Origin: Pseudalkalibacillus sp. SCS-8
GTDB lineage: Bacteria; Bacillota; Bacilli; Bacillales; Fictibacillaceae
Assembly (NCBI RefSeq): GCF_040126055.1
Contig: NZ_CP143541.1
Coordinates: 2,852,001-2,916,000, forward strand
DNA: 64,000 bases
Direction: 5' to 3'
Both the position numbers and the translations under genes were made by a program. Positions 16,724-25,586 of the stretch are shown here, one piece after another (position 1 is the stretch's first letter; the number at the start of each line of letters is the position of its first letter). The notes beneath the pieces are model-generated. The model had not been told where the DNA came from. It ran no database searches and saw only the letters and a program-made list of their open reading frames with translations.

Positions 16724-17590
16724 TTAAAGTTCTGTTCGAATGTCCCAAAGCTCAGGGAAGAAACGGTGATCGAGAACGCGCTTAAGATAAGATACCCCTG
16801 AAGAACCGCCTGTGCCCATCTTATGGCCGATGATACGCTCCACTGTTTTCATATGACGGAATCGCCATTGTTGGAGCCAATCCTCGATATCAACGAGTTT
16901 TTCTGCTAACTGATACAGATTCCAATATTGATCAACGTTTCGATAAACCTCTACCCATGCAGCTTTTACTGATGGATCGCCTTCATACGTTTCAGAGAAA
17001 TCCCGACTTAAAAGCTTCGGGTTAATTTCAAATCCAGCATTGGAGAGTTCTTGGATCGCTACATCATAAATACTTGGTGCTTCATAAGCCTTTTTTAACT
17101 TTGCATGAAGCTCTGGATCTTTTTTATAGATTTCCAATACGTGAGGCGTCTTGTATCCGAGTGCGAATTCAATCATGCGGTATTGATAGGATTGAAAACC
17201 CGATGCTTGTCCAAGGCTATCTCGAAATTCAAGGTACTCTGAAGGTGTAAGTGTCGATAAGACATCCCAAGCTTGGATGATTTGTGATTGGACCTTGGAT
17301 ACGCGTGCAAGCATTTTAAAGGCAGGCTGTAATTCACTCTTCTGGATTGAATCAATTGCAGCATTCAATTCATGTAAAATCATCTTCATCCAAAGTTCAC
17401 TCACTTGATGAATGACAATAAAGAGCATTTCATCATGATGGCCTGATAGTCTCGTCTGACTAGAGAGGAGCCGATCAAGCTGCAAGTATTCTCCATAGGT
17501 CATGTTTTTCGTAAAATCCGTGTGGATTCCTTTTTCTGTCACATACTTCTCTTTTCCTTCTCCGTTATGGTTCTCCATCATCTCACTCAC
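16724..17590 (-). CDS. kynA: Tryptophan 2,3-dioxygenase
   Basis: The 288-aa protein has the TDO heme and substrate motifs: [31 protein letters not shown] (about residues 51-70, with the distal His) and [15 protein letters not shown] near the C terminus. The enzyme uses heme and O2 to open the tryptophan indole ring, giving N-formylkynurenine. It is the second gene of the operon, 15 nt after kynU. Length and motifs are normal for bacterial KynA. Expression is probably controlled through the kynU promoter and the divergent TetR gene. Confidence 0.97.
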   Translation of the reverse strand: MSEMMENHNGEGKEKYVTEKGIHTDFTKNMTYGEYLQLDRLLSSQTRLSGHHDEMLFIVIHQVSELWMKMILHELNAAIDSIQKSELQPAFKMLARVSKVQSQIIQAWDVLSTLTPSEYLEFRDSLGQASGFQSYQYRMIEFALGYKTPHVLEIYKKDPELHAKLKKAYEAPSIYDVAIQELSNAGFEINPKLLSRDFSETYEGDPSVKAAWVEVYRNVDQYWNLYQLAEKLVDIEDWLQQWRFRHMKTVERIIGHKMGTGGSSGVSYLKRVLDHRFFPELWDIRTEL

Positions 17591-17605
17591 TTTCTAAAAA
17601 ATGGT

Positions 17606-18892
17606 TTATGCGACCACGCCACGTTTATTTTCGTATTGCTTATATTGTTCTTCTTCCATGATTTTTTTCAATGTTTGAATGGCATGCCATACGTCCTCAA
17701 ACGAATTATATAACGCTGCTGGGGTTAGACGGATTCCATTCGGATTCCTGAAGTCAGGTATTACCTTGTTCGCTTTCAGGGCTTTGCAGATCCGTGCTGC
17801 TTCAGGATGCTCCAAGTAAACATGCCCGCCTCGGCGATGATCTTCACGTGGATTTCCGATTTCAAATCCGTAATCCTTCAGTTCCTGATCAACAAGATCC
17901 ATCATGTATTGGGTGAGCCGCAGCGATTTCTTACGTAGACGGTCGATACCGGCTTCGGCAAAAATCTCAAGTGATCCCCTTAAGGGGGCAAGACTCAACA
18001 TGTGAGGGGTACCGATTTGAAATGCTCCTGCAGTATCAGCAGGTGTCAATTGATGGTCCATATCGAACTGTCTCGTTTTGTCTGAACTGAACCATCCCGC
18101 CAGTCCCGGGGCTTTTCCAAGATGCCTTTCATTGACGTAAATTCCAGCAACTGATCCCGGACCTGCGTTCACATATTTATAATTGCACCAGAATGCAAAG
18201 TCCACGCCCCACTCACTCAATGCATGTGGTAAAGCCCCGATTGAATGACAGAGATCGAATCCGACAATGATATTCCGTTTTTTCGCTTCTTCCGTCAATC
18301 TCTTCATATCGAGAACCTGTCCACTTCGGTACATGACACTTGGAAGCATGATCAAGGCAATATCATCCTTCATCGCAGCAATGATATCGTCTTCTTCTAT
18401 TATTCTACCGTCCTTGCTTTTCACTTGAATGAGGTGTTCTTCAGGATCATATCCTTTCAGCTTTAATTGACTCTGGAGAGCGAAAATGTCAGAAGGAAAC
18501 GTCAGTTCATCAGCCAGTATTTTTGTCCGCTTCCCTTCAGGTTTATAGAACGTAGCAATCAGCTGGTGCAAATTCACAGTCGTAGACCCTGTTGCAATTA
18601 CCTCTTCAGGCTTCGCACCAACGAGAGGGGCTGATTTCTCCCCTAACTTTTCAGAAAGATAAAACCAAGGCTCTTCCCCTTCTGTCCAACCGTCAATTCC
18701 GAATTCTTTCCATGATTCTTTAATCGCTTCAAGCGCTTCCTCTGACCGTTTAGATAACAATCCGAGAGAATTACCGATCAAATAGATCGAGTCTTGTTTC
18801 GTATAAAATTCATCTCTGAAAAAGGCGAGTTCATCCTGCTGATCCAGATTGGATGCATACTCTTTAGAAGCACCAAACGCTTGCGTACCCAT
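17606..18892 (-). CDS. kynU: Kynureninase
   Basis: The 428-aa PLP enzyme starts at 18892, where AAAGGAGTCGATTTG-ATG gives a proper ribosome binding site. Motifs include [58 protein letters not shown] (Schiff-base Lys in YKY) and [14 protein letters not shown]. It cleaves kynurenine to anthranilate and alanine. The formamidase KynB that should act between KynA and KynU is not encoded in this operon or anywhere recognisable in the window. The gene has a clear sigma-A promoter whose -35 box lies inside a perfect palindrome. Confidence 0.97.
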   Translation of the reverse strand: MGTQAFGASKEYASNLDQQDELAFFRDEFYTKQDSIYLIGNSLGLLSKRSEEALEAIKESWKEFGIDGWTEGEEPWFYLSEKLGEKSAPLVGAKPEEVIATGSTTVNLHQLIATFYKPEGKRTKILADELTFPSDIFALQSQLKLKGYDPEEHLIQVKSKDGRIIEEDDIIAAMKDDIALIMLPSVMYRSGQVLDMKRLTEEAKKRNIIVGFDLCHSIGALPHALSEWGVDFAFWCNYKYVNAGPGSVAGIYVNERHLGKAPGLAGWFSSDKTRQFDMDHQLTPADTAGAFQIGTPHMLSLAPLRGSLEIFAEAGIDRLRKKSLRLTQYMMDLVDQELKDYGFEIGNPREDHRRGGHVYLEHPEAARICKALKANKVIPDFRNPNGIRLTPAALYNSFEDVWHAIQTLKKIMEEEQYKQYENKRGVVA

Positions 18893-18923
18893 CAAATCGA
18901 CTCCTTTAGTATGTATTAATTTC

Positions 18924-18953
18924 ACTATACAGTTGGATCTGACAGGGTGTCAA
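18924..18953 (-). promoter_or_regulatory. kynUA promoter
   Basis: Read on the minus strand: -35 TTGACA (18948-18953), 18-bp spacer, -10 TATAGT (18924-18929), about 32 bp ahead of the kynU ATG. The -35 is one end of the 18948-18972 palindrome. Confidence 0.8.
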
Positions 18954-18972
18954 TGACATCGTGTCATTGACA
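18948..18972. promoter_or_regulatory. Perfect palindromic operator shared by kynUA and the TetR gene
   Basis: TGTCAATGACA (18948-18958) and its exact complement TGTCATTGACA (18962-18972) flank TCG. The two outer ends are the TTGACA -35 boxes of the two divergent promoters, so one bound dimer would block both. Size and symmetry fit a TetR-family operator. Confidence 0.85.
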
Positions 18973-18994
18973 TATTCAAGATCGCTTTTATAAA
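18967..18994 (+). promoter_or_regulatory. Promoter of the TetR regulator gene
   Basis: -35 TTGACA (18967-18972), 16-bp spacer, -10 TATAAA (18989-18994), 36 bp before the ATG. Confidence 0.75.
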
Positions 18995-19029
18995 ATATAC
19001 GTTATTAGCAGATAAAGGATTGAATACCT

Positions 19030-19644
19030 ATGCCAGATAAAAATCAATCGTTATCAAGCCGACAGAAGAAATCCATTCAAACACGTGAAAACCTCCTGCA
19101 TGCAGCAAAGCTCACGTTCATGGAATACGGCTTTCAAAAAACGACCATCACCCAAATCATCAAACAAGCGGATACTGGATATGGAACAGCGTACGTACAT
19201 TTTAAGAATAAGGACGAAATCCTGATTGAACTGATTGAAGACGTGATGGAACAATTTTATAAAATTGCGGAATTACCTTTTCGACCTGAAACAGGTGAAG
19301 AAGCTGCACGGAAGATTCAAAAACAAGTCCGTATGTTTCTTGAAATGGCAAGGAAAGAACAGCGGATGTTATCAATCGTTGAAGAAGCAATTGGGCAATC
19401 TGAAGATGTTCATAATAAATGGAAGGAGATCCGTGAAAAGTTTATTGATCGAATTTCAGATGACATTCGTTATTCGCAACAATGTGGACTTGCGTACCAG
19501 GATGTGGATGCCGAGATGGTCAGCCGAGGATGGTTCTACTCGAATGAAATGTATTTATGGGAGATTGTCCGAAATACCCCTGTTTCGATTGATAAGGTTG
19601 TACATAACCTAACAACAATGTACGTAAGGGGATTATACCGTTAA
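19030..19644 (+). CDS. TetR/AcrR family regulator, likely of the kyn genes
   Basis: The 204-aa protein has a TetR N-terminal helix-turn-helix (TRENLLHAAKLTFMEYGFQK, then TTITQIIKQADTGYGTAYVHFKNKDEIL, about residues 18-65). Its all-helical ligand domain is variable. It is divergent from kynU, and the 25-bp palindrome between them covers both -35 boxes, so autoregulation and repression of kynUA are the natural reading. The inducer would be tryptophan, kynurenine or a related compound; that is inference. A terminator follows. Confidence 0.9.
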   Translation: MPDKNQSLSSRQKKSIQTRENLLHAAKLTFMEYGFQKTTITQIIKQADTGYGTAYVHFKNKDEILIELIEDVMEQFYKIAELPFRPETGEEAARKIQKQVRMFLEMARKEQRMLSIVEEAIGQSEDVHNKWKEIREKFIDRISDDIRYSQQCGLAYQDVDAEMVSRGWFYSNEMYLWEIVRNTPVSIDKVVHNLTTMYVRGLYR

Positions 19645-19649
19645 TTCAT

Positions 19650-19681
19650 GAAGGTGACAGATTAAATGTCATCTTCTTTTT
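19650..19681 (+). terminator. Rho-independent terminator of the TetR gene
   Basis: GAAGGTGACA/TGTCATCTTC stem with 7-nt loop and T run. Confidence 0.88.
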
Positions 19682-19754
19682 AATTTCATAGATTTATTGC
19701 ATAGATTTGAAAAAAGACGGGTAGACAATTAAGAAGAATTCAATAGCAAAGCAG

Positions 19755-21134
19755 GTGTTCCCCATCGAAGTCAAAATGCCGAAATCTATGAAAAAATATT
19801 TTAAAATGTCCAAGAGACAACGCTGGGAAGAAATCAATGCAACCTTATGGTTCACCCCTGGTATTTATATCTTTTTATCCATTATTTTAGCGGTCTTCAC
19901 CTTACTGCTCGATTTAAAAATCGACCTTAGCCAGTATGTAAATGTGAAATTCACTTCTGAAGCACGACTGACTCGTATTCTTGTCAGTACGTTGATTGGC
20001 GGTATTTTAACGTTAAGTGCATTTACCTTCAACTCCTTGCTAGTCGTCCTCACGACGTTCAGCGGTCAATTCTCGCCGAGAATGCTTCTTAACTTCGTGT
20101 CCGATAAAAAGACTCAGCACGTACTCGGGATTTTCAACGGTAGCTTCATTTATGTATTGACCGTTTTCTTGTTCATCAGCAACACGGATGAGGAGCGTTA
20201 TATTGCCATCCCTCTCGTCACCGTGTTTCTTGCGTTCTTGACAGCAATTACGTTCATTTACTTCATCAATCATGCTACCACCTGGATGCAAGTCCACAAT
20301 ATCACTGACAACATGAAAGAGATCACAAAACGGATCATCAATTTTTCCATATTAAAAGAAGTAGAACCGTATCGAAGCACCAAAGATACGAAGATGGATG
20401 ACAAGGAATATCCGAAGGATGGACATCCAATCGATTCAAAGGAATCAGGTTATATCCAGCTCGTCAACTATGTCAAACTGATTGAAATTGCATCAAGGGA
20501 TAATGTCATCGTTCGTTTTGAATATGGCGTCGGGGAATATGTGTTAGAAGGAGCTCCGGTGCTCACGTATTGGAAAGAAAAAGAAACGGCAATCAATGAA
20601 CTTGAATATTTGAAAACCCTCGAAATCGGGCATAAACAAACCGAAATCCAAGACTTGGAGTTTGGCGTGAATAAACTGTCTGAGATTGCAATTAAAGCCT
20701 TGGGGAATAACGATCCGAAAACCGCTCTGAATACAATACACCAAATGTCCGATCTCTTGACCATCATTGCCCGATACACGCATTTTTCTCCATTTCTTAT
20801 TGATAAGGATGAAAATATCCGTGTCATTCTGAAAGAGGAGGATTTCGAATACTACCTATATCGTGGCTTTGCCCATATCCGACACTACGCAGACAGGAAT
20901 TGGGTAATCATAACAGAAATCTTAGCTTCATTGAAATCAATGGCGAGATCGATGGATAAAGTCTTCCATAAGGACTTATGGAACTTTGCCGTCCAAACCG
21001 TTAAAGGGATCGAAAAGTATGAAATCTATCACTTGGACCGAAAATATTTGCTTCAGGAACTCTCACAACTCTCCATTGAAACCGACAGAGAGAATGAGTA
21101 CCGTGAGTTGGAAAGAGCATTTGATAACAAGTAA
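19755..21134 (+). CDS. DUF2254 family membrane protein
   Basis: The 459-aa protein has four membrane segments in its first 180 residues (for example GIYIFLSIILAVFTLLLDL) and a large soluble C-terminal part. The conserved block LSAFTFNSLLVVLTTFSGQF followed by SPRMLLNF between segments two and three identifies DUF2254, a bacterial family without known biochemical function. The start is uncertain: GTG 19755 and ATG 19776 are both possible and neither has a strong ribosome binding site. The gene is monocistronic, followed by a bidirectional terminator. Confidence 0.8.
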   Translation: MFPIEVKMPKSMKKYFKMSKRQRWEEINATLWFTPGIYIFLSIILAVFTLLLDLKIDLSQYVNVKFTSEARLTRILVSTLIGGILTLSAFTFNSLLVVLTTFSGQFSPRMLLNFVSDKKTQHVLGIFNGSFIYVLTVFLFISNTDEERYIAIPLVTVFLAFLTAITFIYFINHATTWMQVHNITDNMKEITKRIINFSILKEVEPYRSTKDTKMDDKEYPKDGHPIDSKESGYIQLVNYVKLIEIASRDNVIVRFEYGVGEYVLEGAPVLTYWKEKETAINELEYLKTLEIGHKQTEIQDLEFGVNKLSEIAIKALGNNDPKTALNTIHQMSDLLTIIARYTHFSPFLIDKDENIRVILKEEDFEYYLYRGFAHIRHYADRNWVIITEILASLKSMARSMDKVFHKDLWNFAVQTVKGIEKYEIYHLDRKYLLQELSQLSIETDRENEYRELERAFDNK

Positions 21135-21140
21135 ACGATA

Positions 21141-21173
21141 AAAAGAGGCTGATTAAGGATCAGCCTCTTTTTA
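21141..21173. terminator. Bidirectional terminator
   Basis: AAAGAGGCTGA/TCAGCCTCTTT with T runs on both strands. It serves the DUF2254 gene and the convergent N-hydroxylase gene. Confidence 0.9.
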
Positions 21174-21200
21174 TTTGAATTTAATATCGCATGCGATTGA

Positions 21201-22508
21201 TTAAAACTGTTTGAATTTGTCAGCATCGAAATTCTGGAAAACATGTTTGTCATACATCGGGAAGATCTCTTCGCCTGTAAGATGGTTGATGATCACTTTA
21301 TTCCGATGAACGGCTAATCCTAAATTGGTTGAGCCGACACCATGAGAATGTGAAATTCCGCTATGAACATAAACTTGATTTGGAACAGTCATTCGTAAAC
21401 GGTAATCGGATTCTACTTCATATCTTCCTTTTTCATCCCATGAAATATAGTCTTTCAAACCATTGATGAACGACGGGACATTTGGTCGATACCCTGTTCC
21501 GATGATGACGACTTCACTATCAATCGAGAAATCCTTGTCCTGCTGCCATTGATGACATTGCAACTCATAGGATCCACTCTTCTCTTCAATAGCCGTCACT
21601 TCTGTCATCGCTTGCAAACGTACTTTCATTTTTCTGCGAGAAACAGTATTTTCATAAAGCAGGTTATAAATATCCGTTACCGTATGTGAGCTGATTCCCT
21701 TATACAAAAGGTCCTGCGTCGCAAAGATTTCGTCTTTCTCTTGCTGTGGAAACTCATAAAAGTAATTCACATAGTCCGGCGAAAATTGCTCGACACTCAG
21801 CTTCGATTCTTCCATCGTCAGAAAGCTTTGAGACCGAGTAATCCAGTTCAGGGTATACTCGTGTTCCATATGATCTTTCAGCAGCTCCCGAAACACCTCT
21901 GCTGCACTTTGACCAGATCCGATGACGGTAATGGAATTGGCTTCTTTACAACGATCTTGTCGGTTAAGGTATTCTGCCGTATGAAAAACATCCTGGTTTG
22001 AAAAACCGCGAAACGTCTTTGGAATTGCTGGTACTCCTCCTGTACCTAACACGAGGTTTTTACCTTTATAAACCGTTGTTTCCTCCGTATGTATATCAAG
22101 TACCTTCACTAAGTAGAGCTCTTCGGCTTCATCAAAATCCAATTCCACCACTCTTTTTCCAAAACGGCAATTGTCCAGTTCACGTGCAACCCATTGACAA
22201 TAGTCATTGTATTCACGTCTTGGAATATCTAATCTTTGTAAGAAATAAAAAGGATACAAGCGATTTTCATTCGCCAGATAGTTCAAAAAGCTATATTTAC
22301 TTGTCGGATCCGCCAATGTAACAAGATCAGCCATGAACGGTACTTGAAGCCTCGTTCCGACAATCAACATGCCGGGATGCCAATCAAACTCTGACTTTTG
22401 TTCGAAAAAAAGCGAATCAATCTCAGTGCGATCTTCAAGTAAAGCAGCGAGACTCAAATTGAATGGTCCTATTCCTACTCCTAATAAATCATATACATGG
22501 TCCTCCAT
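21201..22508 (-). CDS. Lysine N6-hydroxylase / ornithine N5-oxygenase family protein
   Basis: The 435-aa flavin monooxygenase has an N-terminal FAD motif (DLLGVGIGPFNLSLAALL), the substrate-side block PFMADLVTLADPTSKYSFLNYL, an NADPH motif (TVIGSGQSAAEVF) and the C-terminal IIGTGYRPNVP signature. Enzymes of this family N-hydroxylate lysine, ornithine or short diamines for hydroxamate siderophores. No siderophore synthetase of the IucA/IucC type, no decarboxylase and no transporter lie beside it. It is therefore an orphan here, and its amine substrate is open. The neighbour upstream on the same strand belongs to the pyrimidine block and is separated by a terminator. Confidence 0.9.
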   Translation of the reverse strand: MEDHVYDLLGVGIGPFNLSLAALLEDRTEIDSLFFEQKSEFDWHPGMLIVGTRLQVPFMADLVTLADPTSKYSFLNYLANENRLYPFYFLQRLDIPRREYNDYCQWVARELDNCRFGKRVVELDFDEAEELYLVKVLDIHTEETTVYKGKNLVLGTGGVPAIPKTFRGFSNQDVFHTAEYLNRQDRCKEANSITVIGSGQSAAEVFRELLKDHMEHEYTLNWITRSQSFLTMEESKLSVEQFSPDYVNYFYEFPQQEKDEIFATQDLLYKGISSHTVTDIYNLLYENTVSRRKMKVRLQAMTEVTAIEEKSGSYELQCHQWQQDKDFSIDSEVVIIGTGYRPNVPSFINGLKDYISWDEKGRYEVESDYRLRMTVPNQVYVHSGISHSHGVGSTNLGLAVHRNKVIINHLTGEEIFPMYDKHVFQNFDADKFKQF

Positions 22509-22582
22509 AAAACCCCCACCTTTAACTTTATCTTATATAAAAACTCTCCCTTAAAGTATGCCAAATAAAAGCATTCTAATCA

Positions 22583-22620
22583 AAAAAAGGACTGGGCTAA
22601 CTTTTTCAAGCCCAGTCCTT
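22583..22620 (-). terminator. Terminator of the pyrimidine catabolism block
   Basis: AAGGACTGGGCT pairs with AGCCCAGTCCTT across a 10-nt loop, followed by seven T on the minus strand, directly after the aminotransferase stop. Confidence 0.9.
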
Positions 22621-22625
22621 CTCTC

Positions 22626-23987
22626 TTATTTTGTAAGATCATTCAACGCATTTGTTACTGTCTGGATGATGAAATCGAGGTCTTCCTCTTCAAGATTCAA
22701 TGGTGGAGAAAGTGCGAGCACATTGTTATATCCGTCGACCGTAGCACCATTTTTACCAATTAGAAGCTTGTTTTTCTTACAAGCGGCCATCACTTCATTC
22801 AAACGATTCGCTTCAAGTGGTTCTTTCGTCTTCTTGTCTTTTACAAGCTCGATTCCGACAAGAAGACCTTTTCCTCTTACATCTCCCACAAATGGATGAT
22901 TCTGAAGTCGAGTACTCAATTCATTAAGCAGCCGTTCACCTAACTCCTTCGATCGATCGAAAAGATTCTCATTTTCCATGATTTCAATGTTCTTCAATGC
23001 GAGGGCACAAGCAGCAGGATTCCCTCCAAATGTGTTGATATGACGTAAATAATCGTATTCTTCGGATCCTTTAAATGCTTCATAGATTTCCTTCTTCACT
23101 GCAGTCGCTGACAACGGAAGGTAACCGGAGGTAATCCCTTTCGCCATTGTAATGATATCTGGTTGGACATCATAATTCATGAAGCCAAAAGGCTTTCCAG
23201 TCCTTCCAAATCCACAGATCACCTCATCGACGATCATAAGTGCGCCGTGTTTTTCACAGATCTCCTTTACCGCCTTCATGTAGCCCTCGGGTGGCATGAG
23301 AATGCCGCCTCCAGTAATAATCGGCTCCATGATCATCGCTGCAATCGTGTCACTCAATTCCCACGTCATCGTTCGATCGACTTCTTGGACACATGCCATT
23401 TCATGGGCATTTTCCAAATCTGCATCCTTCATCCGATACGAATCTGGTGGTGAGACATGGATGAATCCCGGTGCAAGAGGCTCGTATTTGAATTTTCGTT
23501 GAGCTTGCCCTGTTGCCGCAAGCGATCCCATCGTATTTCCATGATACGCACGGTAACGTGAAATGAACTTATATCGGTTCTGTTCCCCACGTTGTTGATG
23601 ATATTGACGTGCAATCTTAAAGGCAGTTTCATTTGCTTCCGAACCACTGTTGGAAAAGAAGATTACATAGTCCCCGCCGAGCATCTCATTTAACTTCTCA
23701 GCTAGATCGACTGCTGGAACATGACTATGAGTTAGAGGAAAATAAGCCATTTCCTTCAACTGCTCATATGCAGCATCCGCTAATTCTGTCCGGCCATATC
23801 CGACATTGACACACCATAAACCAGCCATCGCATCTAAATATTTTTCGCCGTTGATATCCGTCACCCAAGCTCCTTTTGAGCTCGATACAACCATCGTAGC
23901 TTCAGGATTGTACGGTTTCATAGAATGCCAGACATACTGATCATCCTTTTTTAAGATATCCTTCGATTGATCGACTTGATGAACCAT
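22626..23987 (-). CDS. Class III aminotransferase, probable beta-alanine transaminase
   Basis: The 453-aa PLP enzyme has the class III signature ALMIVDEVICGFGRTGKPFG and the Schiff-base Lys in DIITMAKGITSGYLPLSA, with NSGSEANETAFKIAR for phosphate binding. The class covers omega-amino acid:pyruvate and beta-alanine transaminases. Context argues for beta-alanine: it is the last gene of a ten-gene minus-strand block whose preceding step makes beta-alanine, and it follows by 14 nt the dehydrogenase that would use its product, malonate semialdehyde. GABA or other omega-amines remain possible as side substrates. Confidence 0.88.
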   Translation of the reverse strand: MVHQVDQSKDILKKDDQYVWHSMKPYNPEATMVVSSSKGAWVTDINGEKYLDAMAGLWCVNVGYGRTELADAAYEQLKEMAYFPLTHSHVPAVDLAEKLNEMLGGDYVIFFSNSGSEANETAFKIARQYHQQRGEQNRYKFISRYRAYHGNTMGSLAATGQAQRKFKYEPLAPGFIHVSPPDSYRMKDADLENAHEMACVQEVDRTMTWELSDTIAAMIMEPIITGGGILMPPEGYMKAVKEICEKHGALMIVDEVICGFGRTGKPFGFMNYDVQPDIITMAKGITSGYLPLSATAVKKEIYEAFKGSEEYDYLRHINTFGGNPAACALALKNIEIMENENLFDRSKELGERLLNELSTRLQNHPFVGDVRGKGLLVGIELVKDKKTKEPLEANRLNEVMAACKKNKLLIGKNGATVDGYNNVLALSPPLNLEEEDLDFIIQTVTNALNDLTK

Positions 23988-24001
23988 AGTTGGACCTCCT
24001 T

Positions 24002-25468
24002 TTAATACTCGAAACGAGAAGTGATCATTTTCTTACGAGTGTAGAAGTTGATGCCGTCTTTTCCATTCACATGGAGATCTCCATAAAAGGAATCCTTCCA
24101 CCCAGAGAATGGGAAGAATGCCATAGTCGCCGGAACACCGATATTGATGCCAAGCATGCCCGCATCTGCCTCTTCTCTGAACTTTCGTACAGCAGAAGCA
24201 TCTTTCGTGTAGAGGGTCGCACCATTTCCGAAGCGTGATTTCCGGATGTACTCAAGACCTCCATCTAGATCATCAGCCCGCAAGAGACTGAGGACGGGTG
24301 CGAAGATTTCTTCTTTTGCAATCGTCATCTCCGGTGTGACGTGATCAAAAATTGTCGGACCGAGAAAGTTCCCTTCCTTCAATTCACTCATTTCCCTCCG
24401 GCCATCTCTGATCAGATCCGCTCCTTCTTCAACTCCCTTTTCAATATATCCAAGTACTTTCTGACGATGAGCCTCCCGAATCACAGGGGTTAAAAGAACG
24501 GTATCATCCAAACCATTTCCAATCGTTAATTCATCCGCTTTCTTTCTTAAAGCTTCAACGAATTTATCGTTATCTCCTACAACAACAACGGCACTACAAG
24601 CCATACATCGTTGACCTGCGCTTCCAAATGTTGAAGTGATAATGTTCTGGACCGCTTTTTCCATATCTGCATCCGGCATGACGATATGATGATTCTTAGC
24701 TCCAGACAAGGCTTGAACACGCTTTCCTTCTGCAGCTGTTCGCTCATATACATATTTCGCGACAGGCTGTGAACCGACGAATGAAACCGCTTTAACATCA
24801 GGGTGTTCAATCAAACCGTTCACAACATCGTGTGCCCCATGGACGATATTGAATACGCCATCTGGAACACCTGCTTCCGTCAGCAGCTCACCTAATCGGT
24901 TAGCAAGTATCGGTGTCCGTTCTGACGGCTTTAACACAAACGTGTTTCCACATACAATCGCTAACGGGAACATCCACAACGGCACCATCATCGGGAAGTT
25001 GAACGGTGTGATTCCACCAACGACACCTAAAGGATATCGGAACATTTCAGAGTCGATTTCTTCAGCAATATTGGATAACGTCTCACCCATCAAGTGGGTC
25101 GGAGCACCTGCGGCGAATTCTACACATTCAATTCCACGTTGGATTTCTCCATATGCTTCCTTAAATGCTTTCCCGTTTTCCTGGACGATTAATCGAGCAA
25201 GTTCTTCGTGGTGCTCGTTTAAGAGATGATGAAATTTATACATATACCGAGCTCGTTTTGGTACAGGAACATTCTTCCACGTTTGAAAAGCAGATTGAGC
25301 TGATTGGACAGCACGATCGACATCCTGCTTGTTGGAAATCGGTACTCGAGCTAATACTTCACCTGTTGCCGGATTCGGTACTTCCAAATCCTCTGTGCTT
25401 GCAGAAGCTACCCATTCACCATTGATATAATTCTTCAACATCTTCGTATCACTCTTTGTAACTGTCAT
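24002..25468 (-). CDS. mmsA: CoA-acylating methylmalonate/malonate-semialdehyde dehydrogenase
   Basis: The start at 25468 follows GAAGGAGG by 10 nt and gives 488 aa. It is an aldehyde-dehydrogenase fold with the nucleophile Cys in [12 protein letters not shown]. The strand that holds the general-base Glu in ordinary aldehyde dehydrogenases reads [10 protein letters not shown], as in the CoA-acylating MmsA/IolA group, which lacks that Glu. [20 protein letters not shown] and the C-terminal [15 protein letters not shown] also match the group. In this operon it would turn malonate semialdehyde plus CoA and NAD+ into acetyl-CoA and CO2. A separate iol or valine role is possible elsewhere in metabolism, but the neighbours favour beta-alanine. 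Confidence 0.93.
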   Translation of the reverse strand: MTVTKSDTKMLKNYINGEWVASASTEDLEVPNPATGEVLARVPISNKQDVDRAVQSAQSAFQTWKNVPVPKRARYMYKFHHLLNEHHEELARLIVQENGKAFKEAYGEIQRGIECVEFAAGAPTHLMGETLSNIAEEIDSEMFRYPLGVVGGITPFNFPMMVPLWMFPLAIVCGNTFVLKPSERTPILANRLGELLTEAGVPDGVFNIVHGAHDVVNGLIEHPDVKAVSFVGSQPVAKYVYERTAAEGKRVQALSGAKNHHIVMPDADMEKAVQNIITSTFGSAGQRCMACSAVVVVGDNDKFVEALRKKADELTIGNGLDDTVLLTPVIREAHRQKVLGYIEKGVEEGADLIRDGRREMSELKEGNFLGPTIFDHVTPEMTIAKEEIFAPVLSLLRADDLDGGLEYIRKSRFGNGATLYTKDASAVRKFREEADAGMLGINIGVPATMAFFPFSGWKDSFYGDLHVNGKDGINFYTRKKMITSRFEY

Positions 25469-25586
25469 TCCACTCGCGCCTCCTTCTATTGATCGTTCTT
25501 TCTTCATTATCTGTGATTATGTCTTGGGTTACATTAGACATTCTGTAAAAATGTAGCCGGCACCTTCATCACATTTTGCCTATCTT

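Noticed and set aside
21201..23987. Siderophore cluster made of the N-hydroxylase and the neighbouring aminotransferase
   Set aside because: A strong terminator separates them, and the aminotransferase fits the beta-alanine step of the pyrimidine block.
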